Shown here piece after piece: positions 1-9,600 of a stretch of DNA of 15,010 nt. The notes under the pieces are model-generated. The model worked only from the letters and a program-made list of their open reading frames with translations, made no database searches and had not been told where the DNA came from. Source of the DNA: Rhizobium sp. Q54 (GTDB lineage: Bacteria; Pseudomonadota; Alphaproteobacteria; SMXS01). Each line of letters starts with the position of its first letter. The first letter of the stretch is position 1. The position numbers were made by a program, and so were the translations under genes. The stretch is from contig CAMBYA010000021.1 in assembly GCA_945872035.1 (NCBI GenBank), forward strand, positions 1-15,010. The letters run 5' to 3'.

Positions 1-654
1 GCCTATCTGGACGGCATGACCAGCATCGTCCTGAAATATGACGGCATGGTCGACAAGTTCATCGGCGATGCGGTGTTCGCGATCTTCAACGCGCCGGTCG
101 ACGTGCCCGATCACGCCCGCAAGGCGGTGCTGTGCATGCTGGAGATGGACCGCTTCACGGAAAACTTCCGCGTCGAGCAGAACCAGGCGGGCTTCGCCCT
201 CGGGATAACCCGCATCGGCGTCCACACCGGCATGTCGGTGATCGGCAATTTCGGCAGCCGGGCGCGATTCACCTACACGGCACAGGGCGACGCGGTGAAC
301 ACGGCGGCGCGGCTGGAGGGCATCAACAAGTATCTGGGCACCCGGCTGTGCGTGAGCGGCGCGACCCGCGACCTGTGCCCCGACGTCCCGTTCCGGCCCG
401 TCGCCTCGGTGGTGCTGAAAGGAAAAACCGAAGCCCTCGAGCTTTGGGAGCCTTTGCACGACGGTGTTTATTCGCCAGACTTCCTGCGGGACTACGGCAT
501 TGCCTATCAGCGGCTCAAGGAACGGCAATCGGACGCGGCCGGTCTGTTGAAGGCGCTGCATGGCGTGGTGCCGGAGGACCCTTGCGTTTCGCTGCATCTC
601 AGGCGCCTGGCAGAAGGCGAGACCGGCGTGGAAATGGTGATGACCGAAAAATGA
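1..654 (+). CDS. Class III adenylate cyclase, C-terminal part (5' end outside window)
   Basis: This is the C-terminal part of a class III nucleotidyl cyclase, which makes cAMP from ATP. The frame is open from base 1, so the true start lies upstream; the ATG at 16 is internal. Visible catalytic signatures are DKFIGDAVFAIF (bases 52-87), with the adenine-contacting Lys and the second metal-binding Asp, and GDAVNTAARLE (about 289-321), with the second base-selecting Asp and the transition-state Asn and Arg. Lys plus Asp at the base-contact positions favours adenylate over guanylate cyclase. The first metal Asp and any sensor domain (often CHASE2 plus membrane helices in related proteins) lie outside the window. 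About 70 residues follow the cyclase fold without a recognised domain. The stop overlaps the start of the next gene by four bases (ATGA), which implies translational coupling to a cAMP-binding channel. Confidence 0.93.
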   Translation, partial: AYLDGMTSIVLKYDGMVDKFIGDAVFAIFNAPVDVPDHARKAVLCMLEMDRFTENFRVEQNQAGFALGITRIGVHTGMSVIGNFGSRARFTYTAQGDAVNTAARLEGINKYLGTRLCVSGATRDLCPDVPFRPVASVVLKGKTEALELWEPLHDGVYSPDFLRDYGIAYQRLKERQSDAAGLLKALHGVVPEDPCVSLHLRRLAEGETGVEMVMTEK

Positions 655-2072
655 TCCTGTGGTCCGCACTGGCGGTCGCCATCCTGCTTGCCGCCCGGCT
701 ATGGGGCGAGGCGACGATCGGCGCCTATTTTTCTCCCGAGGCGACCAGGGACATTCTCAGCGGTCTGACAGTCAGCCTGGTGGTCGCGGTCACCCTCTTC
801 ATCGACGGCATGATCCGGTATTTCTACTGGCATCGCTACTGGCGCCGCCGCCGGGGCCGGGAAACGCCGGCGCTGATCCGCGATATCCTCACGATCGCGC
901 TGGTGCTGCTCGGCCTGTCGATCGGCCTGTGGTGGCAGGAAGGGATGTCGTTCACCGGCCTGATCACGGCGTCGGGCGCGACGGCGGTGATCCTCGGCAT
1001 CGCGCTGCAAACGGTCATCCAGGATCTGTTCAGCGGCCTTTCGATCAACCTGGACGGCTCCTACGCCCTCGGCGACTGGCTGACGGTGTACTCCGACCAG
1101 TTGCCGGAACCCGTCTATGGCTGCGTCACCGGCGTGACCTGGCGCTCGACTTTCCTGATGCTGGAGGACGGCCGCCGCCTGATGGTGCCCAATCATATCC
1201 TGACCGCCAACCCGGTGCTGAACCACAGCCGGCCCTCCGACGCGAAGCGCTTCGATGTCGAGGTGAACATCGACATCCGCGTTCCCTGCGACCGCACAAT
1301 GGACATGCTGCTGGGCGAGGCGATCAAGACCGTGCGGACCTTCGGCATGGCGCCAACGCCAGAGCCGACAATCGTCGTGGACCGGATCGATTCCGACGGC
1401 ATCTACTACCGGGCCAGGTTCTACGCCTATCCCGAACGGATCACCCCCAGCGTCGCCAGGTCGGTGATGTACCGGGCCCTTCTCCGGGTGATCCAGCAGA
1501 GCGCCATGCCCTTGCCGGTGACCCAGATCGAGATGGCGGAGCCGCTCGACCTATCCCAGGGAATTGGCCCGGATGCCATTCCTGAGGGATTGCGCCACGC
1601 CAGCCTGTTCGCCGAGGTGCTGAACGACGAGCAGATCCTTCTGTTGTCCACCAGATCCAACCTGTGCGAGTTCCGCCAGGGCGCCGTACTGATGGAACAG
1701 GGCGCGGCCGCATCGTCCATGTTCATCATCCTGGAGGGCGCCGCGCGCATCACCCTCGTGCTGGCGGAAGGGTTGCCTCAGGAACTCGCGGTTCTCGCAT
1801 CAGGCGACGTGGTTGGCGAGATGTCGCTGATGACGGGAGCGCCTCGCTCGGCGACCGTCACGGCGATGACCCGGATTCGTGCCATCGAGATCACCAAGGA
1901 GTCGATCGAGGAGTTGTTGCAGAGATCGCCCGAACTGCTCCTGCGCTTCAGCGAGCTGTTGGCGCTGCGCCAGCAGGAACAGAGCAACCTGGCGAATCGC
2001 GCCGTTTTCAAATCCGTCCAGCTGGACATGATGACCCGCATGAAGGCGTTCTTCAGCCGGGTCCTGGGATAG
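651..2072 (+). CDS. MscS-like channel with C-terminal cyclic-nucleotide-binding domain (bCNG type)
   Basis: This 473-residue inner-membrane channel belongs to the bacterial cyclic-nucleotide-gated branch of the MscS superfamily. Hydrophobic helices lie near residues 2-18, 36-59, 76-95 and 101-127. The last is the Gly/Ala-rich pore helix (ITASGATAVILGIALQ, 105-120) followed by the MscS beta-domain (Q124-DLFSGLSI onward) and the typical VPNH segment. Residues about 320-440 form a cNMP-binding domain; its phosphate-binding cassette GDVVGEMSLMTGAPRSAT (385-402) keeps Glu390 and Arg399, which bind the ribose and cyclic phosphate in active domains. The ATG at 651 is chosen because it overlaps the cyclase stop and begins a hydrophobic helix; the frame is open further upstream, but only inside the cyclase gene. 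The neighbouring cyclase suggests cAMP as ligand. Some members of this family have lost mechanosensitivity, so osmotic gating should not be assumed. Confidence 0.92.
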   Translation: MILWSALAVAILLAARLWGEATIGAYFSPEATRDILSGLTVSLVVAVTLFIDGMIRYFYWHRYWRRRRGRETPALIRDILTIALVLLGLSIGLWWQEGMSFTGLITASGATAVILGIALQTVIQDLFSGLSINLDGSYALGDWLTVYSDQLPEPVYGCVTGVTWRSTFLMLEDGRRLMVPNHILTANPVLNHSRPSDAKRFDVEVNIDIRVPCDRTMDMLLGEAIKTVRTFGMAPTPEPTIVVDRIDSDGIYYRARFYAYPERITPSVARSVMYRALLRVIQQSAMPLPVTQIEMAEPLDLSQGIGPDAIPEGLRHASLFAEVLNDEQILLLSTRSNLCEFRQGAVLMEQGAAASSMFIILEGAARITLVLAEGLPQELAVLASGDVVGEMSLMTGAPRSATVTAMTRIRAIEITKESIEELLQRSPELLLRFSELLALRQQEQSNLANRAVFKSVQLDMMTRMKAFFSRVLG

Positions 2073-2131
2073 AGGATCGCCGCTATGGTCTCTCGCTCCA
2101 TGCGCTTGTCGTCTGCCGGTGTCGTCACTAA

Positions 2132-2159
2132 CCTGGGCGCGCTGCTTCCTGCGCGCAGG
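2132..2159 (+). promoter_or_regulatory. GC-rich hairpin next to the start of the GNAT-like gene
   Basis: CCTG (2132-2135) and CGCGC (2138-2142) can pair with GCGCGCAGG (2151-2159). This gives about nine base pairs with a two-base bulge and an eight-base loop. The 3' arm holds the only Shine-Dalgarno-like bases (AGG, 2157-2159) before the ATG at 2165. No T-run follows, so it is not an intrinsic terminator. It might limit translation of the next gene, but in such GC-rich DNA it could also be chance. Confidence 0.25.
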
Positions 2160-2164
2160 CATGG

Positions 2165-3283
2165 ATGATCCTCACAGAGTTCGGTCCCGAAACGGCGAGC
2201 GAGACCGGATGCGAAGGGGGACCGACGGACCTTTTCGCCTCGCTGGCGCGCGAGGGATTGCAGGCGGCGGTGCCCAATGTCTCCGCCTTGATGGGCATGG
2301 TGACGACCGATGTGCACAGAATCCCTTTTCTCGTAAGCACTCACGGCGGAGGCCCGTGCTACCTGGCGAGTTTCACCCGCACCTATATCGATGGCGCAGC
2401 CCAGCTTCTCGCCAGATCGGACCGGCTCTCGTTGAAGGCGCTGGCGCCGGGGCTGTTTCTCGCCGGGCCCCTGCTGCGTGCGCTGGCCATGGACGACCTC
2501 GTGATCGTCAACGCCAATCTGTTTCCCACCTGTGCGGCCGACGACTGGGCGGACCTCGATGTGACTGCGATGATCGAGGCCATGACCCGAAGATATCCGG
2601 CCCACGCGATCTGGGTGCGCGGCCTGACTGACCGGCTGCATGGCCGATTGCTGGAGCGGCTCGCGACAGAGGGGTTCGTCGTCACGCCCTCCAGGCCGGT
2701 CGAGATTTTCGATCCGGCGCCACCATGGCAAGCGACGCGCCAACTCCGCACGGACTTCAACAGGCTGGGACGGCTGCGGGGTCTGCGACCATTCGTCGGG
2801 GGCCCCTTCCTCGACGCCGACTTCGAGGCCATGGAAAGGTTGTGCCGCCTGGCGACAGTCGATCCGCACGGACCGCTGATGCCGCAATACACCGCTGTCT
2901 TTTTCGAAGCGTGCGCCGCCTGGCCGGCGTGCCGCACGGTCGGCCTGCGTGAACCATCCGGCGCACTGCGGGCCTTTGCCAATCTGATTGTCGGCCGCGA
3001 CATGATCGCCTGCGGCACGATCGGCTACGACGCCGGCGACGAGCAGGCGAAGGGCGTGTACCCGGCGCTCAACGCGCTGGCGATGCGCCAGGCCGCCGAA
3101 CTATGCCTGCCCTTCAACATCGGCTACGGCGCCGCCCGGTTCAAGCGGGCGCGGGGCGCGGAGGCGGCCATGGAGATGGGGGCCTTTTACATCAGCCATC
3201 TCCCGAGGTGCAGGCGTGTCCCCTGGCGAGCCGTGCTGGGCGCCATGGAGTTGGCGGCAGGTCCGATCACCAGGCGTCTCTAA
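2165..3283 (+). CDS. GNAT-fold acyltransferase-like protein, substrate unknown
   Basis: The predicted protein has 372 residues and no signal peptide or clear membrane helix, so it is probably cytoplasmic. The second half looks like an acyl-CoA N-acyltransferase fold of the FemAB/BioF2-like kind: a strand pair ending in GYD (287-289), then KGVYPALNALAMRQAAELC and FNIGYGAARFKRARGA (317-332). This is the K-G-x-Y ... G-x-x-x-(F/Y)K-x-x-x-G-A pattern seen at the C-terminus of that family. The N-terminal half carries no motif that I recognise. The start is the only one possible: an in-frame TAA lies at 2129-2131 and no other start codon intervenes; the Shine-Dalgarno match is weak. A probable terminator downstream separates it from the polyketide synthase operon. 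Co-orientation still leaves open a role in N- or O-acylation of the same lipid. The fold assignment is from motif appearance only. Confidence 0.6.
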   Translation: MILTEFGPETASETGCEGGPTDLFASLAREGLQAAVPNVSALMGMVTTDVHRIPFLVSTHGGGPCYLASFTRTYIDGAAQLLARSDRLSLKALAPGLFLAGPLLRALAMDDLVIVNANLFPTCAADDWADLDVTAMIEAMTRRYPAHAIWVRGLTDRLHGRLLERLATEGFVVTPSRPVEIFDPAPPWQATRQLRTDFNRLGRLRGLRPFVGGPFLDADFEAMERLCRLATVDPHGPLMPQYTAVFFEACAAWPACRTVGLREPSGALRAFANLIVGRDMIACGTIGYDAGDEQAKGVYPALNALAMRQAAELCLPFNIGYGAARFKRARGAEAAMEMGAFYISHLPRCRRVPWRAVLGAMELAAGPITRRL

Positions 3284-3397
3284 CCTTCGGCAAGCGCGAT
3301 TCGTAACAAGAATCCCCACCCGCCGCAGCCGGCGGCTGGCGAGAAATCAGCCGTGAAACCTGTCATCGGGATCTCCCGTTGCAGACGAAGATCCGCA

Positions 3398-3441
3398 GGG
3401 CTCTCGCCTGATCGCCGTCCGGCGAGCGCCCGATGATTTTT
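3398..3441 (+). terminator. Probable rho-independent terminator
   Basis: GGGC-T-CTCGCC (3398-3408) pairs with GGCGAG-C-GCCC (3421-3431). This is a ten-base-pair stem with one mismatch and a 12-base loop, followed after five bases by TTTTT (3437-3441). It lies 115 bp past the stop of the GNAT-like gene and would end that transcript before the polyketide synthase operon. The T-run is short and slightly offset, so termination may be partial. No T-run lies on the other side, so it should act in the + direction only. Confidence 0.5.
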
Positions 3442-3449
3442 GTACCGGC

Positions 3450-3474
3450 GCACTGCACAATTATGCCACAGTGC
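3450..3474. repeat. Inverted repeat around an AT-rich core, candidate operator
   Basis: GCACTG (3450-3455) is mirrored by CAGTGC (3469-3474) across a 13-base spacer that contains CAATTAT, the most AT-rich spot in the leader. Six-base arms about two helical turns apart are typical of binding sites for dimeric helix-turn-helix regulators. No regulator gene is present in the window, so the binding protein is unknown. The arms could arise by chance in a region of this size. Confidence 0.3.
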
Positions 3475-3475
3475 C

Positions 3476-3508
3476 GAGGAGGCAATCTTGAAAGTCAGAA
3501 TGGGGTAG
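3476..3508 (+). promoter_or_regulatory. Strong Shine-Dalgarno sequence with a six-codon reading frame
   Basis: GAGGAGG (3476-3482) is a near-perfect Shine-Dalgarno sequence, the best in the window. Five bases later TTG (3488-3490) opens a frame of six sense codons ending at TAG (3506-3508). It lies in the same frame as the polyketide synthase, 118 bp upstream. It may be a tiny leader peptide, a decoy ribosome site, or the remnant of an older start cut off by the stop codon. No attenuator-like codon run is visible. Confidence 0.25.
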
Positions 3509-3611
3509 CCCGGGAATTGGCGCGGGGGCGCACTTCCTTTGCAAGTGACGGGCGGTCAATCCGGAGTTCGCCTGAGTCATCTACGCTGGCTTCGCTTGGT
3601 TGAGTTTGGGT

Positions 3612-3617
3612 GGGGGG
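3612..3617 (+). promoter_or_regulatory. G-rich ribosome-binding site of the polyketide synthase
   Basis: A run of six G lies eight bases before the ATG at 3626 and is the only Shine-Dalgarno-like stretch near it. It departs from GGAGG, so initiation may be modest. A TAG in the same frame touches the ATG, so no longer start is possible. Confidence 0.5.
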
Positions 3618-3625
3618 TAAGTTAG

Positions 3626-6600
3626 ATGTCGCAGCGCTTCGGCGAGCGCGAACCATTGGCTATAGTCGGCATTGGCTGCCGTCTGCCGGCCGGCGGGACA
3701 ACGCCTGACAGGTTCTGGACTGCGCTCGCGCAGGGCCGGTGCGGCATTCGCGAGGTGCCGTCCGACCGCTGGAACGTCGACCTGCTCTACGACGAAAATC
3801 CTGGCGCCGTCGGCCGTGCGCGCACCAAGTGGGGCGGGTTCATCGACAGCGTACGCGACTTCGACGCCGAGTTCTTCGGCATCTCTCCCCGCGAGGCCGA
3901 GGTCATGGACCCGCAGCAGCGGTTGCTCCTGATGGTCGTTTGGGAGGCGTTCGAGGACGCCGGCATTTCCGCCGAGCGGATCAAGGGCTCCAACGGCGCG
4001 GTGTTCACCGGCGTTTCCGGCACAGACTACACCCAGATCCAGCGATTCCGCCGTACCGGCGAGAACGTCCACGCGGGAACCGGCGGCGCGATGAGCATCA
4101 TCGCCAACCGGATCTCGCACAAGTTCGACCTCAAGGGCCCAAGCGCGGCGGTCGATACCGCCTGCTCGTCCTCCCTGGTCGCCACGGAAATGGCATGCAA
4201 CGCCATCTGGAGCGGCATCAGTGATTTCGCCATCGCCAGCGGCACCAACGCGCTGCTCGATCCCGGCGTGTTCATCAACTTCAGCAAAGCCAACATGATG
4301 TCGCCCACTGGGCGCATCCGGACCTTCGATGCGAATGCCGACGGTTATGTCCGGGGCGAGGGCGCCGGCGCAGTGGTGATCAAGCCGCTGTCGACGGCGG
4401 TCGCCGACGGCGATCACGTCTACGCCGTGATCCGCGCAACCTGCGTCAACCAGGACGGCCAGACCAGCACGATCACCGTCCCCAGCGCCGAAGCCCAGGC
4501 CGACATGCTCGCGGAAGCCTGCCGGCGCGCCGGATTGACGCCAGCCGACATCGATTTTATCGAATCCCACGGCACCGGGACACCGGTCGGCGATCCGATC
4601 GAGGCCAATGCGATCGGGATGGTGTTCGGCGCCGAGCGCAGTCGCCGCGCAAGGATCATCGTCGGTGCCGGCAAGACCAATACCGGCCACCTCGAATCCG
4701 CCGCTGGCATCACCGGCCTGATCAAGACGGCGCTGTGCCTCGATCGCCGCGAGATTCCCCGCAACATCAATTTCAGCCGGCCCAATCCCAACATCGCGTT
4801 TGACGATCTCGGTCTGTCGCTGCCGCTCGAGCATCAGGCGTGGAAGGCCGATACGGATCGTCCGCGGCGCGCGGCGGTCAATTCCTTCGGCTTCGGTGGC
4901 ACCAATGCCTGCGCCGTGCTGGAAGAGGCGCCGAAGGCCAATGGCGCCTTTGCCCCCCATGACCATGCCTACCGGAAATACTGGTTCGTTCCCTTCGGCG
5001 CGCAGTCAGAGGGGGCGCTGTCGCAAATGGCGCGTCAACTCGGCGCGTGCGTCAAGGCCGGCGGCGCCACCGACGAGACCGTGACAGAAGTCGCGGCAAA
5101 TCTGGCGCTCCGGCGGTCTCACCTGACCCACCGCGCCGCGGTGCTCGCCGAATCCGCCGAGGCCGTGGCCGACACGCTGCGCCTGGCACCGCGACAGATC
5201 GGCGCCGAAGCAAAGGGCAAGCCGGACCCGAGGCTGGTCCTCGGTCGGCGCCGGGACGGCGGCAAGCTGGCCTTCACGTTCCCCGGACAGGGCGGCCAAT
5301 GGTGGGGCATGGCGCAGGACCTGCTGCGCTCCGACCCCGTCTTCGCCGCCGCCGTCGACGAGTTCGACGGTCTGTACACGCAGCATTCCGGCTGGTCGAT
5401 CAAGGAGGAACTGCTCAAGGGCGAAGCCGAGAGCAGGATCAACCGGACGCTGTACACCCAACCCGGCCTGTTCGCGCTGCAGATCGGCCTGGTGGCGCGT
5501 TGGCGCGCATGGGGCATCGAGCCCGAACTGGTCATTGGCCACTCCGTGGGCGAGATGGCGGCGGCCCATACCGCCGGCATTCTCTCCACCAGCGAGGCTG
5601 CGCGCATCATCTGGAACCGCTCAAGCCTGCAGAGCCGGCTGGAGGGCAAAGGCGGTATCGCCACCATCGCGCTGTCGCGAGAGCAAATGGAAGCCGATCT
5701 GGCCGAATGGGGCGTCACTCTGGTCGAGATCGCCGCCGTCAACGGACCGTCCATCGTCAACATCGCCGGAGACGTCGCCGTCGTGCGCGACACCGTGCGG
5801 CGACTGCAGGAGAAATATGGCGAGGATTTCTTCGCTCGCGTCCTGAAGGTCGATTATGCGCCGCACTGCTTCCACATGGACCCGCTGCGCGACGAGTTCT
5901 TCTCCGCCGTCGGCGCATTGCATCCGGCGCCTGGCCATATACCGATGATCTCGACAGTGTCCAGCCGCGTGTTGCCGGGCCAGACGGTGGATGCGGTCTA
6001 CTGGTGGCGCAACGCTCGTGACCCGGTGCTGTTCGAACCCGCGATGCGCGAAGCGTTCCGCACCGGCGCCGATACCTTCGTCGAGATCGGGCCGCACACC
6101 AACCTCTCGGCCATGATATCCGGGATCGCAGCCGAGGCTGGCTCCGCCGCCGTCGTCGCTGCATCGCTCCGGCGCGACGAGCCGCATGACCGCACGCTGA
6201 TGAGCGCGCTGGCGACTCTGTACACCAACGGCGTGGAGCCGGACTGGGCCGCATTTTACGGCGCTCACGTCCCGCGCCGGCCGCTGCCGCTGTACCCCTT
6301 CGAAACCAAGCCGTACTGGATGGAGTCGGAAGAGCAGCGCAACGCGCTCTACGCGCCGCGTCCGCATCCCCTGCTTGGCGGCCGCGCCCTTGGGCCGGTG
6401 CCGACGTGGATCACCGAATACTCGCTCGACCATCACCAGTTCCTTCTGGGCCATGTCATCGACGGCTCGGTGGTGTTCCCGGGCGCCGGCTACTTGGAGA
6501 TTATGTTTGCGGCCGGCGTCGAGCTCTTCGGCGAGGGCGCCATCGAACTGGAAAACGTCGAGATACTCGAAGCCATGATGTTGTCCGGCGACCGCAACGA

Positions 6601-9600
6601 GATGCTTCAGACGGTCTACGAACCGTCGCGCTCGCGAGTCTCGATTTACAGCCGCGCGCGCGGCAGCAATCTCGAATGGACATTGCGCGCCCGCGGCATC
6701 GTCCGCTCCGTGCCGCATCTGGTGGAACGTGATCCCGTGCCGCCGACTCCGCCTTCGGGCCCCTTCATCCCGGCAGCAAAGCTGTACAAGCGGGTCGCCG
6801 GGCGTGGATATGCCTACGGACCCGATTTTCAAGGGTTGCGGAAGCTGTGGCCGGGCACGGAGAGGGCGGTCGGCCTCGTGGAGCGCAGGAATCTTGCCGG
6901 TCGCGAGATGCATTTCCACCCCGCGCTCCTGGACTCCGCGCTGCACGTCGGTTTTGGCATCGAGTCAGGCGTCGGCAGCGACGAGACGTCCGACTTGCTT
7001 TATCTGCCGGTGCGCGTTGAGCGCGTCATCCTGAACCGCCGGCCGGTGGAAGGCGCGCTCTGGTCGATCGGCAGTTCGGCAAAGATCGACGAGTTTGGAT
7101 CGGTCACCGATGTCAGCATTCTCGATCGTGATGGCCGCATTGTCTTGCGGATGGATGGCTTCACCACCCGCGCCATCCCGTTCCGCGCCCGCAGTGCCAA
7201 AAAAGGCCAGGAACTGCGGCCTACCTATGTCGTCGAGGAGTGGGCCGAGACCGAACCCCGGCTCGCCAGCGGTGACAGGCCGGGACGCGGCCAGAACTGG
7301 CTGGTTTTCGCCGATGGATCGGGCCTGTCCGCCGACGTCGCGGGGTCGCTTGCTTTGGCCGGCGCCCATGTCGTCACGGTCACGGCTGGACGGAAATTCA
7401 GCGAAGCCGGCGCAGACTGCTTCGAGATCGACCCGGCCAGCGGCGAGGATTTCGACCGCCTTTTGCGGGTGCTGGGAAAGCGCAGGAAGCTCGCCGGCAT
7501 TGCTTTCGGCTGGAGCCTGAAGCTCGCCCAAACCAAGGACTTCGACACGGCATCGCTGCTGCGTAACGAGATGCGCTCCACCATAGCCGTGCTGCATCTG
7601 CTGCAGGCGCTGGTGCGCGCGGGCGGCGCCACGCCTCGGCTGTGGCTGCTCAGCCAGGGCGCGTTGGCGGCGGGTGAAGGCCTCGCCGACAAGAGAAAGC
7701 TGGCCGGCGCCATGGCCGGAGCGCCATTGGCGGGCTTTGTCCGTACCGCACTCACGGAGCACGCCGATTACCGCGCGACGCTGCTCGACCTCGATCCCCG
7801 GAGCGCCAGGGCCAGCGAGCAGGCCAGGTCGGCGGCTGCCGTCCTGCTCGGCGGCACCGACGATACCGAGATCGCGTTGCGCGACCGGGCCTGGTATGTC
7901 CCGCGCCTGCGCGAGGCGGAGGAAACAACCCTGCCGCCGCGTGCGGCGCCTGCCGCGACGGCGGTGGATAGCCGTCACTACCGGCTTGCCATGACCGGCC
8001 CCGGCGATCTCGATAACCTGCACCTGGTCGAAACCGGCGCGCTACGGCCCGGAAAGGGAGAACTGCTGGTCTCGGTCAAGGCTGGCGGACTGAATTTCCG
8101 CGATGTCATGGCCGCTACCGGTCTGCTCCCATCCGACGCCGAAGACGGCGCTGCATGGGAGGCGCTCGGCCTCGAATGCGCCGGCATCGTCACTGCGACG
8201 GGGCCGGGCGTGAAAGGCTTCAAGCCCGGTGATCGCATCATGGGGTCTGCGAGAGGCTGTTTCCGCAGCGAGATCGTCGTCGCCGCAGACTCCGTCTATC
8301 CCGTGCCGAAGCGCATGAGCTATATCGAGGCCGCCACCGTGCCCTCGGCATTCGCGACCGCCTATTATGGGCTGGTGCGGCTTGCGCGCATCCGCAAGGG
8401 CGATACGGTGCTGGTGCATCTCGGCACCGGCGGCGTCGGCCTAGCGGCGATCCAGATCGCCCGGCACTTCGGCGCCGATGTGATTTCCACGGCGGGAAGT
8501 CCGTCCAAACGCGCCTACCTCCACAAAATCGGCGTCAAGCACGTCTTCGACTCCCGTTCATTGAGCTTTGCGGAGGAGGTACGCAGCGTTACCCGGGGGC
8601 GCGGCGTCGACATCGTGCTGAACGCCCTCGCCGGCGAGGCCATTCCACTGGCGGCGGGCCTGCTGGCGCCGAATGGACGCTTCGTCGAAATCGGCAAGCG
8701 GGACATCTACGGCGACAGCGCGCTGGGGTTGCGCGCGCTCCGTCACAACGGCTCGCTCTTCGTGCTCGACATGGCGCGTATGGATCGGGACGATCCGGAA
8801 GCGGTGAAGGAAGTCTTCACCGAGATGCTGGCGCTGTTCGAGGCCGGCAAGCTCAAGCCGCTGCCGACCCATGTCTTTCCTGCATCGCGGGTCCAGGACG
8901 CCTTCCGGACCATGGCGCAGGCCGGTCATATCGGCAAGGTCGTGGTCGATTTCGAGGCCGATGGGATAGAAGTCGATCTGTCGACCGACATGCCCTTGCT
9001 CCTGGCGAAGGACGGCGCGTATCTGATCACCGGCGGCCTCGGCGGTTTCGGCGCCGAGGTGGCCCGGTATTTCGCCGCGCACGGCGCCGGGCACCTCTAT
9101 CTGCTGGGCCGCTCGGGCGGCGATCGTCCGGAAGCGAAGGCGCTCCTGGCCGATCTCGCGCGTCAGGGCGTCACGGCGCACGCCATCGCGGCCGATGTGA
9201 CACAGCGGTCGGACGTCGACGCGGTGCTCGCCCGCATCGCCGCCGACGGTTTCTCTCTTCGCGGCGTGGTTCACAGCGCGATGGTGCTCGACGACGGCTT
9301 CATCAACCAGCTGGATGCCGACCGGATGATGCGGGTCATGGCGCCCAAGATCGTCGGCGCCTGGAATCTGCACCAGGCGACACAGGCCTTGCCGCTGGAT
9401 CATTTCGTCATGTTCTCGTCCATGGCGGCTGTGCTGGGATCGTCGGGGCAGGCGAACTACGTCGCCGGCAATCGCTTCCTGGATCTGCTCTCTGCTCACC
9501 GGCGAAGGCTGGGCCTGCCGGCGGTGACGGTGAACTGGGGCGCGCTGGGCGGCGCGGGCGCCGTGCAGCGCGACAAGGCGATTCTGAAATATCTGAAAAC

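Larger units (their letters stand above)
3284..3625. other. 342-bp gene-free leader before the polyketide synthase
   Basis: No credible gene lies here. The frame used by the synthase is closed by TAG at 3506-3508 and again at 3623-3625, directly before its ATG. The region holds, in order, a short perfect inverted repeat CGGGA-tc-TCCCG (3367-3378), a probable terminator, an AT-centred inverted repeat, and a strong ribosome-binding site with a tiny reading frame. A weak sigma-54-like element follows (GCGCACT-N4-TTGCA, 3528-3543; its -24 box lacks the usual GG). A convincing sigma-70 promoter was not found. The length and content fit a promoter/leader region for the downstream operon. Confidence 0.6.

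Noticed and set aside
132..650. Upstream extension of the channel frame
   Set aside because: It lies wholly inside the cyclase in another frame and reads as Arg/Gly/Pro-rich shadow sequence; the ATGA overlap start at 651 is better.
1778..2887. Minus-strand open frame (369 codons) across the channel end and the GNAT-like gene
   Set aside because: It overlaps two better-supported + strand genes and shows no family motif.
3440..3466. Sigma-70-like promoter (TTGTAC with AATTAT)
   Set aside because: Only three of six -35 bases match, and the spacing to an AT-rich -10 is too short.
3581..4966. Long minus-strand open frame (461 codons) opposite the KS region
   Set aside because: It mirrors a strongly conserved KS coding frame in GC-rich DNA, has low-complexity Gly/Ala/Asp/Arg composition, and shows no recognisable motif.
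5621..6946. Minus-strand open frame (441 codons) opposite AT/DH
   Set aside because: It is antisense to intact catalytic domains and has the composition of a codon-position shadow.
7268..7915. Methyltransferase domain between DH and ER
   Set aside because: No SAM-binding motif is visible; the region reads as the structural half of the ketoreductase.
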